From NCBI GenBank assembly GCA_002633025.1, contig NMRB01000659.1:98285-162284 (forward strand): a DNA stretch of 64,000 bases, in the 5' to 3' direction. This DNA is from Notospermus geniculatus (lineage: Eukaryota; Nemertea; Pilidiophora; Heteronemertea; Lineidae). The translations under genes were made by a program, and so were the position numbers. The notes under the pieces were generated by a model. It ran no database searches, had not been told where the DNA came from, and was given only the letters and a program-made list of their open reading frames with translations. Below are positions 1 through 12,600 of the stretch, one piece after another (position 1 is the first letter of the stretch; each line of letters begins with the position of its first letter).

Positions 1-526
1 CCTGCACGCGAAATTTTCCTGCTTTACAGTACTTTACTCACATCAGAAATTTATTGCCTACATATTTGCACAGCTGCTGTGGCTTTGCTGCCTTCGAATA
101 GCAGTTAGAACAGTCAACTGCAAATGTAGGTTTACCAAGGGATGTAATCCGCTAAAATATGAAATTTGTAATTTTGAAATTGTGAATTTTGTGGGCCACG
201 AAATATTCTTGGTGCCATTTTTGACTGCCGCGGCTAATTCCCTTTAAATAATAGAAAGAGGAGTCATGATTTATGTCTTGTTAAATGTGTTCCATTTCTA
301 AACAGGAAATGACATAACACTTTAAATGTGCATCGGCATTCAGGGCCTGCTTTCAAACACAGTAGAGAGTTTTTGCAAAGCCCCTGAAACGTCTACGCGA
401 ACGTCTGTCCTATTGTTTGCTGCTCTCTTCGCGGCATCGAACAATGGGATTGGCGTTAGCGTTGGCGTTTCGGGGGCTTTGCGAAAACTCTATGGTACCT
501 GACCAGTGATGGTGTCAGTTATGGAA

Positions 527-777
527 TTAAAGCCTCACTGTATTGAATTTGCCGATATTTTCAAAGTGTTAGGAGAGTGCAGGTGGAGGTCTCATAGCCT
601 CTTGAAGGTCCCCAAAATGCTTGCCTAATTCGTACTTCAAAGAATCAAGGCCTAGTTTTCAGCACACATTGAAAAAACTGCAGGCAGATCTCTAATGTAA
701 TCAGATAGACCATAGTACATTTTACACTACGTCGGAGGACGTAAGCACTTTCTGAATTCAATACAGTGAGGCTTTAA
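527..777. mobile_element. TTAA-flanked MITE, copy 1
   Basis: The element starts with TTAA followed by AGCCTCACTGTATTGAATT and ends with the reverse complement followed by TTAA. A second copy at 44486-44764 has the same ends and a similar interior. TTAA target sites are the hallmark of piggyBac-type transposition, so this is probably a non-autonomous piggyBac-like element; no transposase is present. The superfamily assignment is inference. Confidence 0.75.
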
Positions 778-784
778 ATTGCAA

Positions 785-1068
785 GGCTCTAGGAAAATTC
801 GTCCCCGGATAATTCGTCCCCGGAAAATTCGTCCCCAGAAAATTTGTCCCCAGAAAATTCGTCCCCGGAGAATTCGTCCCCGAGGAAAATTTGTCCCCGA
901 GGAAAATTCGTCCCTGAGGAAAATTCGTCCCCGGAAAATTCATCCCCGGAAAATTAGTCCCTGGAAAATTCGTCCTTATGGATAATTCGTCCCCGGAAAA
1001 TTAGTCCCCAAGGAAAATTCGTCCCCAAGGAAAATTTGTCCCCGACAAAAATTCATCTCAAATAGCTC
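785..1068. repeat. Minisatellite, forward array of GGAAAATTCGTCCCC units
   Basis: About 17 degenerate copies of a 14-17 bp unit close to GGAAAATTCGTCCCCG run head to tail. The same unit in the opposite orientation forms the array at 1609-1868, so the two arrays are complementary arms around a spacer of about 540 bp. Open frames across the array encode only repeated low-complexity peptide and are not genes. Confidence 0.9.
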
Positions 1069-1608
1069 GAGGAAAGTTTTCTATCAATTTGTGTACACCC
1101 CTTGGCATTAATTTATCGACACCTCTTTTTTAAAATAAAGAATATGAAATAGAAATCGGGTTTCAAAGGTGAAAGACATTGCTTCCTACCAGACTCGAAC
1201 CCACGACCCTCGCACGATATGATACCACGATACCTTGTTACTGCCAAATCCCTCGCACGATACGATACCATGATAACTTGTGAACAAAGTGACCAAATCT
1301 GATCAGGGTTGTGTTATATGAAATTTTCATGCTGTAGCCATTTCATGCTGTATGCCATTTCAAGATAGCCTCTGACAAGTTTTCAACAACCACCAAACTT
1401 AGCCCTGGTCCCCCCCCCATACATCATTTGAGCTTTCTGAGACTTTACTTCAAGAAATTCAGTTCCACAAGGCCAGTCATACAAGGATTATTAAGCCGTA
1501 TCAAAATCACAAAACATTGCCCCTCCCCCAATTACAGTAACCCATAGTATTTGAGCTTTGTGTGTCTTAAAATGTTCAGATTGAGAGAAATCCCATGACA
1601 GGACTTCC

Positions 1609-1868
1609 TTGGGGATGAATTTTCCGGAGACTAGTTTTCTGGGTACGAATTTTTCTTGGGGACAAATTTTCCAGGGGCGAATTTTCTGGGGACGAATATT
1701 CCTTGGGGACGAATTTTCCCTGGGGATGAATTTTCCCTGGGGACGAATTTTCTGGGGACGAATTTTCCCTGGGGACGAATTTTCCCTGGGGACGAATTTT
1801 CCTTGGGGACGAATTATCCGGGACGAATTATCCGGGGACGAATTATCCGGGGACGAATTTTCCTGTAA
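1609..1868. repeat. Minisatellite, reverse array of GGGGACGAATTTTCC units
   Basis: About 15 copies of GGGGACGAATTTTCC, the reverse complement of the unit at 785-1068. The two arrays could pair as a long imperfect hairpin. The frames through it read as repeats of GDEF/TNFPG-type residues, an artefact of the repeat. Confidence 0.9.
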
Positions 1869-2220
1869 CCAAATTGCAAATGCACATTGGCGTACAGCTG
1901 TGCAGATAGTGTAAACATGTATCTCAGCTTTTGATTTTCACTAAAAAGAATGTATTTCCTGAGAATATCATTTCCAGGGAATGTATTCTGATGCCCTCAT
2001 CCTGCAAAATCTGCATAACTGGGTTGTTTTAAGTGCTATTGGAAATTGTAACAGAGAAGTTTTGAACTCGTTTGTTTATCAATCAACTGTACAAAGATTT
2101 TGCATTTATTATTTCTACTCTCACTAGTTTAGTGCTATGGAGATATGAGACAAGAAAATGTTGTCATTGTATTTATGGATTGGTACCGTCATCCTCCGCT
2201 AGGTGGTTTATGAGCATCGG

Positions 2221-2394
2221 TATAGAGGCTATGCACTGACGTCATCAAATGACGTCATCAATGGGTATGACGCCACCTGTTGGATGGAAAATGGACGGAG
2301 CACGTGGTCACATGCACTGCGTCAGCATGTTACAATGTTCCATCCAACATGACGTCACCTCGCTGATGACGTCACGTGCATAGCCTCTATAGCC
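2221..2394. mobile_element. Foldback MITE with TGACGTCA-rich ends
   Basis: TATAGAGGCTATGCAC followed by TGACGTCATC at the left is mirrored at the right as GATGACGTCACGTGCATAGCCTCTATA. The TGACGTCA words resemble CRE/ATF sites but lie within the inverted ends. A short hairpin (GCATCCTTTGAAAGGATGC) follows at about 2609-2629. Confidence 0.7.
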
Positions 2395-2659
2395 TATTAG
2401 AATTTTGCGTTTTGATTGGCTGCTAGTGCTGTTTATAGATGAGGAAATACCACCATTGGAAATGACGTCATTCTCGCTCAACGGGAAAAGTAACAAAATG
2501 GTTGAAATGGGCGTGCTAGTAATGCTAAGAAACCATTCATGTGAATTTCTAGCGGTGCGACGCTGCGGCCATTGTTTGTTTCCGTGGTGTTGGTTGAGTG
2601 GTGCGATGCTGCATCCTTTGAAAGGATGCATCATCGCACCACTCGAAAATTGCGTGAAT

Positions 2660-4935
2660 GGATTCTTAGCCTAGTGATATAGGCGTATTGAGGCCTATAC
2701 CTATCTATTCGACTGTCCAACTTTGATCAAGTGCCATATTTTGTGATATACATGTAATCCATGTATCACCTCATGACTACCTGGAATTCCTGTGCTGGCA
2801 AATACCCAGATTCCTGAGGTCCCATCCGATCCCCATAAACCCACCTAGTGGAGAAACTTGGTATCAATCTATTGTACCTATTTATCGCTTCACTATCAGC
2901 CTTTGATGTCAGCTGAGTTATTCGGCAGGTTTTAGACGCGGCGGCTTCAGGATGAATATAAAAATAAGGTGGGACCAGAGGGTGGAAAAGTCCTCTTGTG
3001 TTAAACGAATGATTCTAGATCAAAGTATCGAATCTGGACACTTTTCCCAGGGACACTTTTTCCTACCGCAGCGGTGCTGGGCTTGGGTGGTATGTTCCTT
3101 AACGTTTTGGGCGTACGGTACATGTGTGACAGAAATTTAGTCCAATTCAATGGAATGCAGGACTGGATAGCTCTACACTTTGACTGCCAGACATTTTTCT
3201 ACATTTACATAAGTTTAATACCGTACATAGCATTTCAATTACTGGAAGGGGATTCCCGATAACTCCAAATACAATATACCAATAGAACAAGGAAGTTGTC
3301 AGCTCCATATTGACAGTTATTCATGGTACTGCCATCTATAGTACAAAGCAGAAAACACCAAAAGATGGAAATTTCTGTCTTTGGTGGTTAAAGTGTTAAG
3401 AGTGAGCTCAGACTTGATTAAAATCACTTATGGTTAGGGCAAGCAAAAAAAATCTTTAGTTTATCGTCCTCCGCCCGCGCCAATTTTCAGCGCCGTGCAA
3501 AATTTCTTTTTATTTTTTATCAGTGTGAATTTCGCGCCTTGCCGCGTATCACAGCGCCGCCAAGTGGTAGATCTGTAAACAACAGTTTCCAAATCATGCT
3601 CTTCATGCATTTTCAGCGTTTTCAATAACCATTTACAAAATGTAAGTGAACTGTGAACCTTTGTGGTGACATAACATGTTCAGGAGGAGCTGATTTTGTA
3701 ATTTCTTCATAGTCATACCAAAGTAAAATAAAAAATAAAAATAAAAAGTGCCCCCCCCCCTTGCCTATTTTCAAGAACCACTCGGACGATAAACTAAAAT
3801 TTTTTTTTGTTTGCCCTTAAGGAATCGTCTTGAAAATCGAAGTAAGATCCCAAACATAATCTGTATGTTTGTATTGTAACCCAGAGTTTGATGTTTTTAT
3901 GCACCGGCGTGAGTATCACAGAATCATTACAGAGCTTGATGTTTGATAATACATTTTCTTTCTTTCTACCTTGGAAATATGATATGAAGGTCTGTACAAA
4001 GTATAAAGTCAGAGTCCAAGTCCTGGTGAAGTGAAGCAAAAAAAAATGGACTTCTCATCTATGGACTGTTATTCTGTGTTAGTGTTTGCAGATATCCCTT
4101 GTAAATAAGACATTTTGATAGCTTATTACGGGAGTCGGAAAGGCAGTAGTAGAATCTGTTTTTAAAAACTGTGCATCAGAATAACATGAGAGTAAGTTAT
4201 TAGGTTGTGGTGAAATATTAATCAATCAGTTGGGAATCTAACATTGCTTTCCTAAAGTAGGACTTGTTGGTTAAAAGAAGGGAAAAGTGCTGGGACCTTA
4301 TTAATGAAGCATTTGTAACCTTCAACGGAGTGTGTATTGTGGACTGTCAGCCAAAGAAAGCAGTGTTCTCCACACCAGTTAAAAAAGGGTGGCCCGCCCC
4401 TCTTAAAAATACCGACAGCAAAATCCGCTCCTCTTAAAAATTCGTCCTCCCTAATATTTATGGTTTAGATCGCTCACTTATGTATCTCAGATGCTCAGAA
4501 AACACATCTTAGAGCGCCTAAAATCCAAATTTCGCTGGGGGAGGGCCCCCCCCCCTGCCAGAAGGCGCCTCGTGCGGTGCCTTCGGCACTCACGCCCACT
4601 GCCGCCCCCCTAGACCAAAACCTGTGGAGAACACCGAGAAATGGTTCATGATCTGGTGAAGTTATGAGGTCTTCGTGAATAAGGTCCCTGGCTTGTTGTG
4701 GAGAGGAAAAAATCAACACCACTTGTTCCATGCGTTCTCCGGAATTGATAAGACAAGAAAGAACTCGAACCACGAGAACTGAATAGTGAATCATTGTTGT
4801 GCACAGTATTTAAAAGGGATTAAAATGTAGCTTAATACTCTGCCCAAAGACTTCCCAACCAGCTAAGTTTGTAAAAATGTATGAAAATGAATGATTAATA
4901 ATAAACTATTGTATCATATTATGCATCAAGTAGAT
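2660..4935. other. Gene-poor repeat region
   Basis: I see no supportable gene. The region holds a foldback element (3434-3821) and a C/G-homopolymer repeat at about 4380-4620, a member of the dispersed family also seen at 14030-14380, 22740-22933 and 30720-30930. The remainder is AT-rich sequence, which may include the 3' end of the CMC4 transcript. Small open frames at 2952-3262, 3794-4039 and 4495-4794 have no recognisable homology and no good splice context. Confidence 0.5.
3434..3821. mobile_element. Foldback MITE
   Basis: The left end reads TTAGGGCAAGCAAAAAAAAT then TTTAGTTTATCGTCC; the right end is its near-exact reverse complement (GGACGATAAACTAAA, then an AT run, then GTTTGCCCTTAA). 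The interior is non-coding and includes a poly-C tract. Confidence 0.7.
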
Positions 4936-4939
4936 GTTG

Positions 4940-4945
4940 TTTATT
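4940..4945 (-). promoter_or_regulatory. Possible poly(A) signal of CMC4
   Basis: AATAAA on the minus strand about 485 nt beyond the CMC4 stop codon. Its position suits a short 3' UTR, but no transcript evidence is available. Confidence 0.35.
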
Positions 4946-5428
4946 TCACCCTAGGAGCAATATACAAGGGATCAACCTCTCAGGTCTGGCAGCAACTTCT
5001 CATGGAAGTATGCTGGATAATTCATCGAAGAATCTTTAAAGGAGCTGGACGTCCAAGTTGTAAACACTCACTCACTGGTTCTCTATCCACGCGACGCCTG
5101 CGGTGCTGCCACCTATTGTCGGTGATATGTACTGACGTGAATATCGTGAGTGAGTTGCATCGGACCGGGAACCAGTCTAACAATCACGGGGCGCAACTGG
5201 TGCTGCCACCTGCACGAAGGAATAAAACTAGTTTGCCGACCATGTTTGTAAACAAACCAGCTTGTTTACAACTTCGGCGGCTAACTCCTTTAAATTCCAC
5301 TTCATTTCTCACATTTCTTCCACATGTCAGTCCTTTGGTCAACCAACTGACTTGTCACTGGAAGGCAAGGCCTGTGTCTTCTGTCAAGGGATTGTCAACC
5401 AACAGGTAGCAAATACATGTAGATGCTG

Positions 5429-6114
5429 TCATTTCGGAGATGAAGTTGCAGTCTTCACAGCACTTTCTCTCCTCATATTCTTTCTAAACCCAGAACAGCA
5501 GACTGATTCCTTATGGATGTTTCTTTCACAGCATGCCTCCATGGCCTTAATTACATCTTTGCAAGCCTTTTCATTGTATGCATGAGCTGCAAGGAAATGA
5601 AATAGACATTCAAGCACATGACCAGTCTGTCGCACTATGACGTGTTGCAGGCACAGCTCTACTACTCATATACTGGGGGCCTAACTCTAAGTAGGACAAC
5701 TCATTCGTCATTGTATCACCGTAGCCTATCATCACATGGTAAGATGTTGACATGAGGGGGAGCATGGAGCGGCACTTTTGCTGGCCTGCTTCTGCGCGCT
5801 GGCTGGGGGGGGGGGGGGGGGGGGGCNGGGGGGTGGGGTGGGGGGGGGGGCTGTGGGACTTCATTTTCATTCAAGTCAAAAGCATCCACATGCACTCTCT
5901 TTCTGGTAGGCCTAGGCTAGGCCTCCTAGCCTACCCTCTAGGCCTAGGCCTTTAGGTTTAGCATGTGCATGATTGTGTGATGTTTTTTGTTAGGCCTCCT
6001 GCTGCTGGACACGCTGGAGGAGTGAGTGACAGCTAGCTGACACTAGCTACCTTGTAAACATGTCTGGATTGCACATGCGTATTTTTGGCACGGGTCTACT
6101 GGTTTCTGGGACAT
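5429..6114 (-). CDS. CMC4: CMC4 homologue, twin CX9C mitochondrial intermembrane-space protein
   Basis: Two exons: 6114-6051 (ATG to CAA-G, donor GTAGCT) and 5586-5429 (acceptor TTGCAG, stop TGA). Together they give 222 nt, 73 aa; vertebrate CMC4 is about 68 aa. The protein starts MSQKPVDPCQKYACAIQTC and shows the family layout: a first CQKYACAIQTC segment, a clean CX9C (CKDVIKAMEAC), and a late CCSGF matching the conserved VCSGF tail. CMC4 proteins are small helical-hairpin proteins oxidised in the mitochondrial intermembrane space by the Mia40 relay; their exact role is poorly known. Exon 2 on its own is only half the gene; exon 1 was found by its matching phase (phase 1) and by protein similarity. 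The gene faces EFHC2 head to head about 500 bp away. Confidence 0.9.
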
Positions 6115-6617
6115 TCCCAGTGGTTTTTAACTACGCTTTTCATCTGTTCATTGATTGTCAAAATCATGAAATGCAGAATCTTTTATTTTCGTGAGAGGGG
6201 TATGACAGCAGTACCGAAGTTACAACACCAGCGCCATCTCGCGATAACATGTCGAACTTGATTTTTTCACCATCCGCTGCTTATGTAGTTCCAAGTTCCT
6301 TCGAGATTCAACGCAACCCAAAAAATAATCACAACTGAAAATGTCAGTCCTAAATAAAGATATTTTATAGAATTCTTTGATCGGTTCTAGTAGGGGTTAT
6401 TGATGATGTTAGTGAACGAATTGGATTTGTATAGTGCGTATTGATATCACCATGTAAACGGAAGTAAACGGTGCCATGGCAACTTGGCAACCATCAAACA
6501 ACCTGTGTGCACACACACACACGCAACAACTTGCTGATTTTCACCCTTGTCTTTGATCAAATTTGGTCGACCAGCGTCGTGGATAGGACCAATTCGAAGA
6601 CACACTGATATATCATC
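6115..6617. promoter_or_regulatory. Putative bidirectional promoter between CMC4 and EFHC2
   Basis: The start codons of CMC4 (minus) and EFHC2 (plus) are 503 bp apart with nothing coding between them. The stretch contains a short CA repeat near 6490-6505 and no obvious TATA box at either end. A shared promoter is inferred from the geometry only. Confidence 0.5.
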
Positions 6618-9600
6618 ATGGCGTTGCCATTCCTACCAGGGAATTCGTTCAATCAACGGGTTCGTACAGTTTTTATTTCTGAAAAACACATCACATCATC
6701 ACATTTGTCAAACATTGAAACAATCATCATGCATTGCATTTGCATTGCATGATTGCATGCATCATCATGATCATCATGTGATGTGCATACACTACACTAC
6801 AGGTCATGTCATGGCCTAGGCCTAATGGCCCTAGCCTAGGAAAGTATGCTAGGTTTAGATCCACTGTCAGTATGTCAGCATAGGCCCTATGCCTAGCAAA
6901 ATCAGCTGCCCACAGCTAGCTAGGGCCTAGGCCTAGGCCTACCGGTCGGTAGGCCTAAAATGGAATAATTGGAATGCCATCATGGCTACCGGTATTCATG
7001 CCAACAAAACAAGGCCCCGCGTCCTGCATGGCAATTAGGCCTACCGGCCAATTGGGCCTAGGCCTATACTTACTAGGGCCAGAGCAGAGGGCCCAGGCCC
7101 AAGCCAAGGAAGCCATCGCCCCGGTGAATTACGGTCTTTTCGCCCCATGGACTTTTCGCACCCATTCGCACCCAGTCAGTTCGCACCATCGGTCGGACTT
7201 TTCGCCCCCAAAAATTCGCCTCATAAATCCGTTAAAAAACATGAAAATGACGATATTAAAACACGGTATAAAGTAGCCACAAATCATGAAATGGATTCAT
7301 TCCCTGGCTTTTGGCAGTGCGCCAGACCATGCGACATCCGAACCGCTGATCAGACCCGAGTCAGGGCATGCGCCAAATATAGTTGCCACAATGATGTCAT
7401 GGGAATCCCAGTGTGCTATCCCCTCAGCCATTGGATGACGCAGTAAAAATAGGTCACATACATTTGAATATGCAACAGTGGTCTTCCCAGTCACTGAGGG
7501 TTCCCGCCAAAACATCGTCAGGCATGGTGCTGAAGTAAAAGGGATAAGGCCCATGAAACGTATGATGAACGAACAAGGAACGAAACAGTCCGAGGGAAAT
7601 TTTACCTTTTTAACACGTTTTATCGTGGTTTTCGCCGAGTGATATGTAGAAGCGATCGAGCCTGGTCGTTTGAGGTGGATTGCCGATGAAATAAAGTGGA
7701 ATTGTATTGTATAAGGGTCGATGTACCGTCTGGCTGTCTGGCTGAACTTTAGAATCCCTGGTCGGAAGTGATCAATCCATGGCACAAAATGTAAGTCCTA
7801 TTGTACAATCGGCTTATTCCGTCAATCGATGACCATGCATAGTCGTTCCTGCCGTGTTAAAAAGGTAAATTCCACCTCAGACTCTTTCGTTCATCATACG
7901 TTTCATGGGCGCAGCCATGTTTTTCAGCCGTTGGCCAATCAGATTCGGATGCTCTGAGCTGGACACTCGCCACCTGGCGGTAACAAGATTTTGTAGTCTG
8001 TTCTACCAGACTCTCTCCTGTAAGAGAGAGAGGCTGGTGAAGCGAGACTAGCAGCGCGATGACGCCCGTCTCATGATATCCCTCACGGTTTCCCGCCAAA
8101 ACATCGTCAGGCCGCCTCAAGTGTCACTTGTCAAATGACAGCCGCGGTCCGTTGTTCTGGAAATGAAATCCATGTGGCTACTTACTATATCGTCATTTTC
8201 ATGTTTTTTAACGCCGGGATTTATGAGGCGAATTTTTGGGGGCGAAAAGTCCGACCGATGGTGCGAACTGACTGGGTGCGAATGGGGGCGAAAAGTCCAT
8301 GGGGCGAAAAGACCGGATACCGCCCCGGTCACCATCCTATTCCTAGGCCTAGGGCCTTGCCTTAAAAAGCTGGCACTGGCAGTGCGTCGTGGGCCGAGGA
8401 GGCCCCCCCCACCGGTTGGGCTAGGAGCCTAGCCTAGGGCCGGCGTAGCCTAGGTTAGGCCAATCTCATGATTGTCATAGACATATCGGAATTGATCGTC
8501 AGCAAATAATTTCGTTCTGTTAGTATATCTATGGCCTAATCAATGCGTTTCCTTCCAGCTGGGAAAAAACAAATTCCACAAGTCCCACCACTTTGATTAC
8601 AACAATGAAGTTTCAATGCTGGTTGGAGCTGAGAAGCCTGGAATTGGAGGTGATCCACTCAGGGGTCAGAAGCTAAAACCCAAGAACAGTTCCTATCCCT
8701 GTGGGGCAGGCAGCAAGCTCCCTGCCTGGGTGGCGTTCGACAGACAAGTTCTTTCATTTGATGGTTATTTCCAAGAAGCCGTTGATGAGAAGAGAGAGGA
8801 ACAGTTCCGAATCAGACAGTGCAAAATCTACTTTTATTTAGAAGATGATTCTATTCAAGTTATTGAGCCAAGAATTAAGAATGGTGGCATCCCACAGGGT
8901 AGGCATTGACAGCAGCACACCTTTCAATTACATGTACATAGAATAGGCCAGACCCTATATTTCTTTGACTATGGGCACACTTCGCGCTGATAGGAATTAT
9001 GGAGAATGTCTTAGATGTGATTTCAGCCCTATTTCTGCCCAAAATTACAACTTACGTACATGTATGAGCAAAAATAGATAATAGATTATCTATTTTTGGT
9101 ATGAGTCTGTTGAGGACGTCATGCTGAAACTAACTTAAAGTCAAGTTTCTTGCACGAAGTGTTGCCCGGACACTTCATGGAAGAGTATAATGTGGAACAA
9201 GTTGAATTCGAGCAATGAACCCTAATTTGGGCACATTTTTGACCAGTTACATTTTGGGTATCCAAAGAAGAAAGCACAAAAATTGACACACCAGGTGATG
9301 AATATCAAGAAGTCAACTTCCAGAACTTGCGAATTTTCGACCCCAACCGGGGTCTTCCTCAGGCACTTTTCAGTTGGAGAGACCAGAAAAGACTGAGCTG
9401 AATCCCTAATGACTGTACATGTAGATCTGAAGAATCCTGTACAAACAGGACAATTAAAGGATGAATAAAGTCCAAGCTCCACATCAAATTCATTAGGCCT
9501 TGTATGGCCTAGCCACCAAGTAATTGAAAGACCTGAACAGTCGCTCAAAGACTAGGTGACTCATCATGGATAGAATCTTTAACTCTCCTAGTACGAAAAC

Positions 9601-12600
9601 AGTCCATTTATTCAATACAGATGACAGACGAAGACAGGAAAACTCAATTTAATTTCTCTTGTTATACTCTTCTGTTTCTATCTCAGGTACCCTGATTCGA
9701 CGACACAGAATCCCCCGTCCGCCACCAAATGATGAGGAATTCTACACCGTAGAAGATTTTAATGTTGGCAGTGAGGTCTGTTTGTACTCACGAGTGTTCA
9801 AGCTGACGGGATGTGATGAATTCACGCAGAACTTCCTCCGCAAGCTTGGTGTACGCGTCAACAACCCTGACAATATACCGACTGATCCATACATGACGTA
9901 CAGGAAAGCTGTAAGTGATTCAGTTTTGGAATGAAGTTAAAGATAATGTATCACGGGTATTTTCGTGGGCCACGAAAATCATTGTTTATTTACATTTTGT
10001 TTGTTTATGTCAAGTCTTTCTTTGTCTTATGAGTAATTTGTTGGTGGGAAGTCCCTCTAGAAATTCTTCTGATACCGAAAGTATTTAATTTGTTGGGTTG
10101 GCATGTTCCAAAAGTCCAAAATAATGTAACGTAAACATCCATGTTTATAAACATTGAGGGCCGTATGCACCAAACGAAGATTATCTTGAACTCAGGTTTA
10201 GCCACAACTTTTCAATTGTTCAGGTTTGCCAGGGCTTGATGTGACAATGGAAAAGTTGTGGCTCAACCTGAGTTCAAGATTATCTTCGCTTGGTGCATAC
10301 GGCCCTGAATGTAAACAATGGAGTCATGATACATTATCTTTGCCGTAATCATGCAAGTCAATCTGATATTCCTTGTGTGTGGGCTGAAATGATAATTCTA
10401 CTCATGATGCCCTTTAGATACAGGTGCGGTTCAAAGGGGGGCGCACCCGGCGCACGCCCCACCTTTCGGCCAGCAAATCTGTAAAGTTGACCATGAAATT
10501 CTGAAATTTGGAGCAAATCATTGAAGTTCAATGTAGATTTCAATGTTTCTAGCACAGTGCGCCCCCTTTTTTCCGAAATTGTGGATCCGCCCCTGAAATA
10601 TTTATTATTTATGGGGGATTTTGTTGTTGCAGATTGATGAGAGCATGCAACCGCTCCGACCGTATGAAAAACATGACACACTCAAACAATTCCTCGATCA
10701 CGATCGCCACGTCCTGCGGTTCTACTGCTTCTGGGACGACACCGATAATATGTTCGGCGATCCTCGGGAAATGGTCCTGCATTACTTCCTGGCCGATGAC
10801 ACCATAGAGATCAGGGAATGTATACCAGCAAATTCCGGTCGTGATGCAGCACCAATGTTCTTAAGAAGGCAGAAGCTACCTAAAGACATTATACCACTGA
10901 AGCAACCGGGTGTTAACACAGATAGGACAGTCCTGAACGTGTTTGGACCAACAGGCCATGGAGGAAGATATATCTTGGATTCTCTAAAGGTAATTTCAGA
11001 TTTCTTAACAGTTGAACTGTGCTTTTACTCATTCCCATTGTTCAGCTCTGTGAAATTGAAACTTTGTTGCATAGAAAACTGCCTCCCAAAGGATTCACTG
11101 TGTCCTGCAAACTTGCAGCGTTTCTGCCAGAGGGTACTAAGGGTATTATGCTAGTACCCTCAAAGGAACAGAAAAGAGCCGTTTTCTTTAATTTCGTGGG
11201 TTTTTGCTGATTTTGAAGAAATTAGTGTCCTCAAAAAAATTTCTGTCAGAAAGCCTGACTTGTGATCTGGCATGCCATTGTGTCAAAACTTCTTTCATCT
11301 TTCATTTCAGACTGGGGCCGTCCATCATGAATATTATAACGACAGTGACTTGACTATCGGATCTTGTCTCAATGTCTGGGGTCGAAAGTTTATCCTCTGT
11401 GACTGTGACAAGTTCACTCAGGAGTACTACAGAACCAAATATGGAATTGGTAGGTTTACTGTAGGCTCTGTTTTCCTGACAAAAATAGGCCCTGTCATCA
11501 GGATATAATGAGATACCCACGTGATGAACTTTGCTACGCGGTGGCTCTGCGATCAATTGACCCGTCGCAACGTCATTGACATCATTTTAGGTGTTGACGT
11601 TGCGTCATGAAAAAGTGACCTGTACATTTTTCTACAGGAATAATGAGACAAAAACGTTGCTTTTATCGCCAACCTATCTCCTCATTTTAATTTAAGGAAA
11701 AAAGCAAGGATATTAAAGAAAATTTCATCTGCTACAGGATGATGTGAAGTTTACTGTCGGGCGACCAACAAAAACGGGTTATTTTCACACCAGAAATTAT
11801 GAAATAACGTTAGAAAAAAGGAACTTCGGGCACATCGTACGCAGCGCCACGTCGTGACGTTAGTTCCGTGTGTACCTCATTCTGGTTGGATATCAAGTTG
11901 AACTGACCACTGCAACCCACAACTAAAGATTTGTCAAGTCTTGATCCTTACTAAACAAGCCAACATCTGTTTCACATTCTCATTTCCTTTGCCTTCCAGA
12001 TGATTTCACACCCGTCAGGTACAAAAACCAGGAAGTTACAAAAGACTCTCAACAATGGCCACCCTACAACGGCTTCGGCAGCGAGGAGGACTCACTCTGT
12101 TCGTGCATGGGTCTGATCCCCAAACCACCACGACGGGACTTCATCAAGTTCATGGAGAAAGATCGTCGCGGCCTCGACAGCTACGTCTTACGTTACCTCG
12201 CCAAGATGGAGACCACGAAACCTATCGATGCGGACAGGAGGTTCATCATCTCGTACTTCTTGTCTGATGACACGATATTAGTGTTTGAACCTCCGATCAG
12301 GAATTCTGGTAAGAACTTTTGACGATCACTGATTTCTATGGGGGATCAGTGTTCTGGCCAGAAATTTTTCCAAACAGGGTGGGATGACTGTAGACTGGTC
12401 CCCTGTCGTAGTTCTCGCTTCACTACTACGACAGGCATTTTGAACGCCAACTCGGCATGTGATTGGTCAGCCAAACGTCATCAACGGTCGCGCCATGAGT
12501 CATATCTATTTTTAGAGACTCCCTGCAACGTTGAAAGTCTTTATTGCTCATTTGCATACGTGTGTCAGAAAACAGGCAAACATGGCGGACGCGGCCTGTC

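Noticed and set aside
779-1914. Open frames of 60-100 codons through the minisatellites
   Set aside because: They exist on both strands and only translate the repeated 15-bp unit.
4891-5585. Plus-strand frames of 172 and 107 codons
   Set aside because: They overlap CMC4 exon 2 on the other strand, have no homology that I recognise, and the minus-strand gene explains the coding signal.
9222-9548. Minus-strand frame of 108 codons in EFHC2 intron 2
   Set aside because: It runs through a dispersed repeat (GACCCCAACCGGGGTC) found elsewhere in the window.
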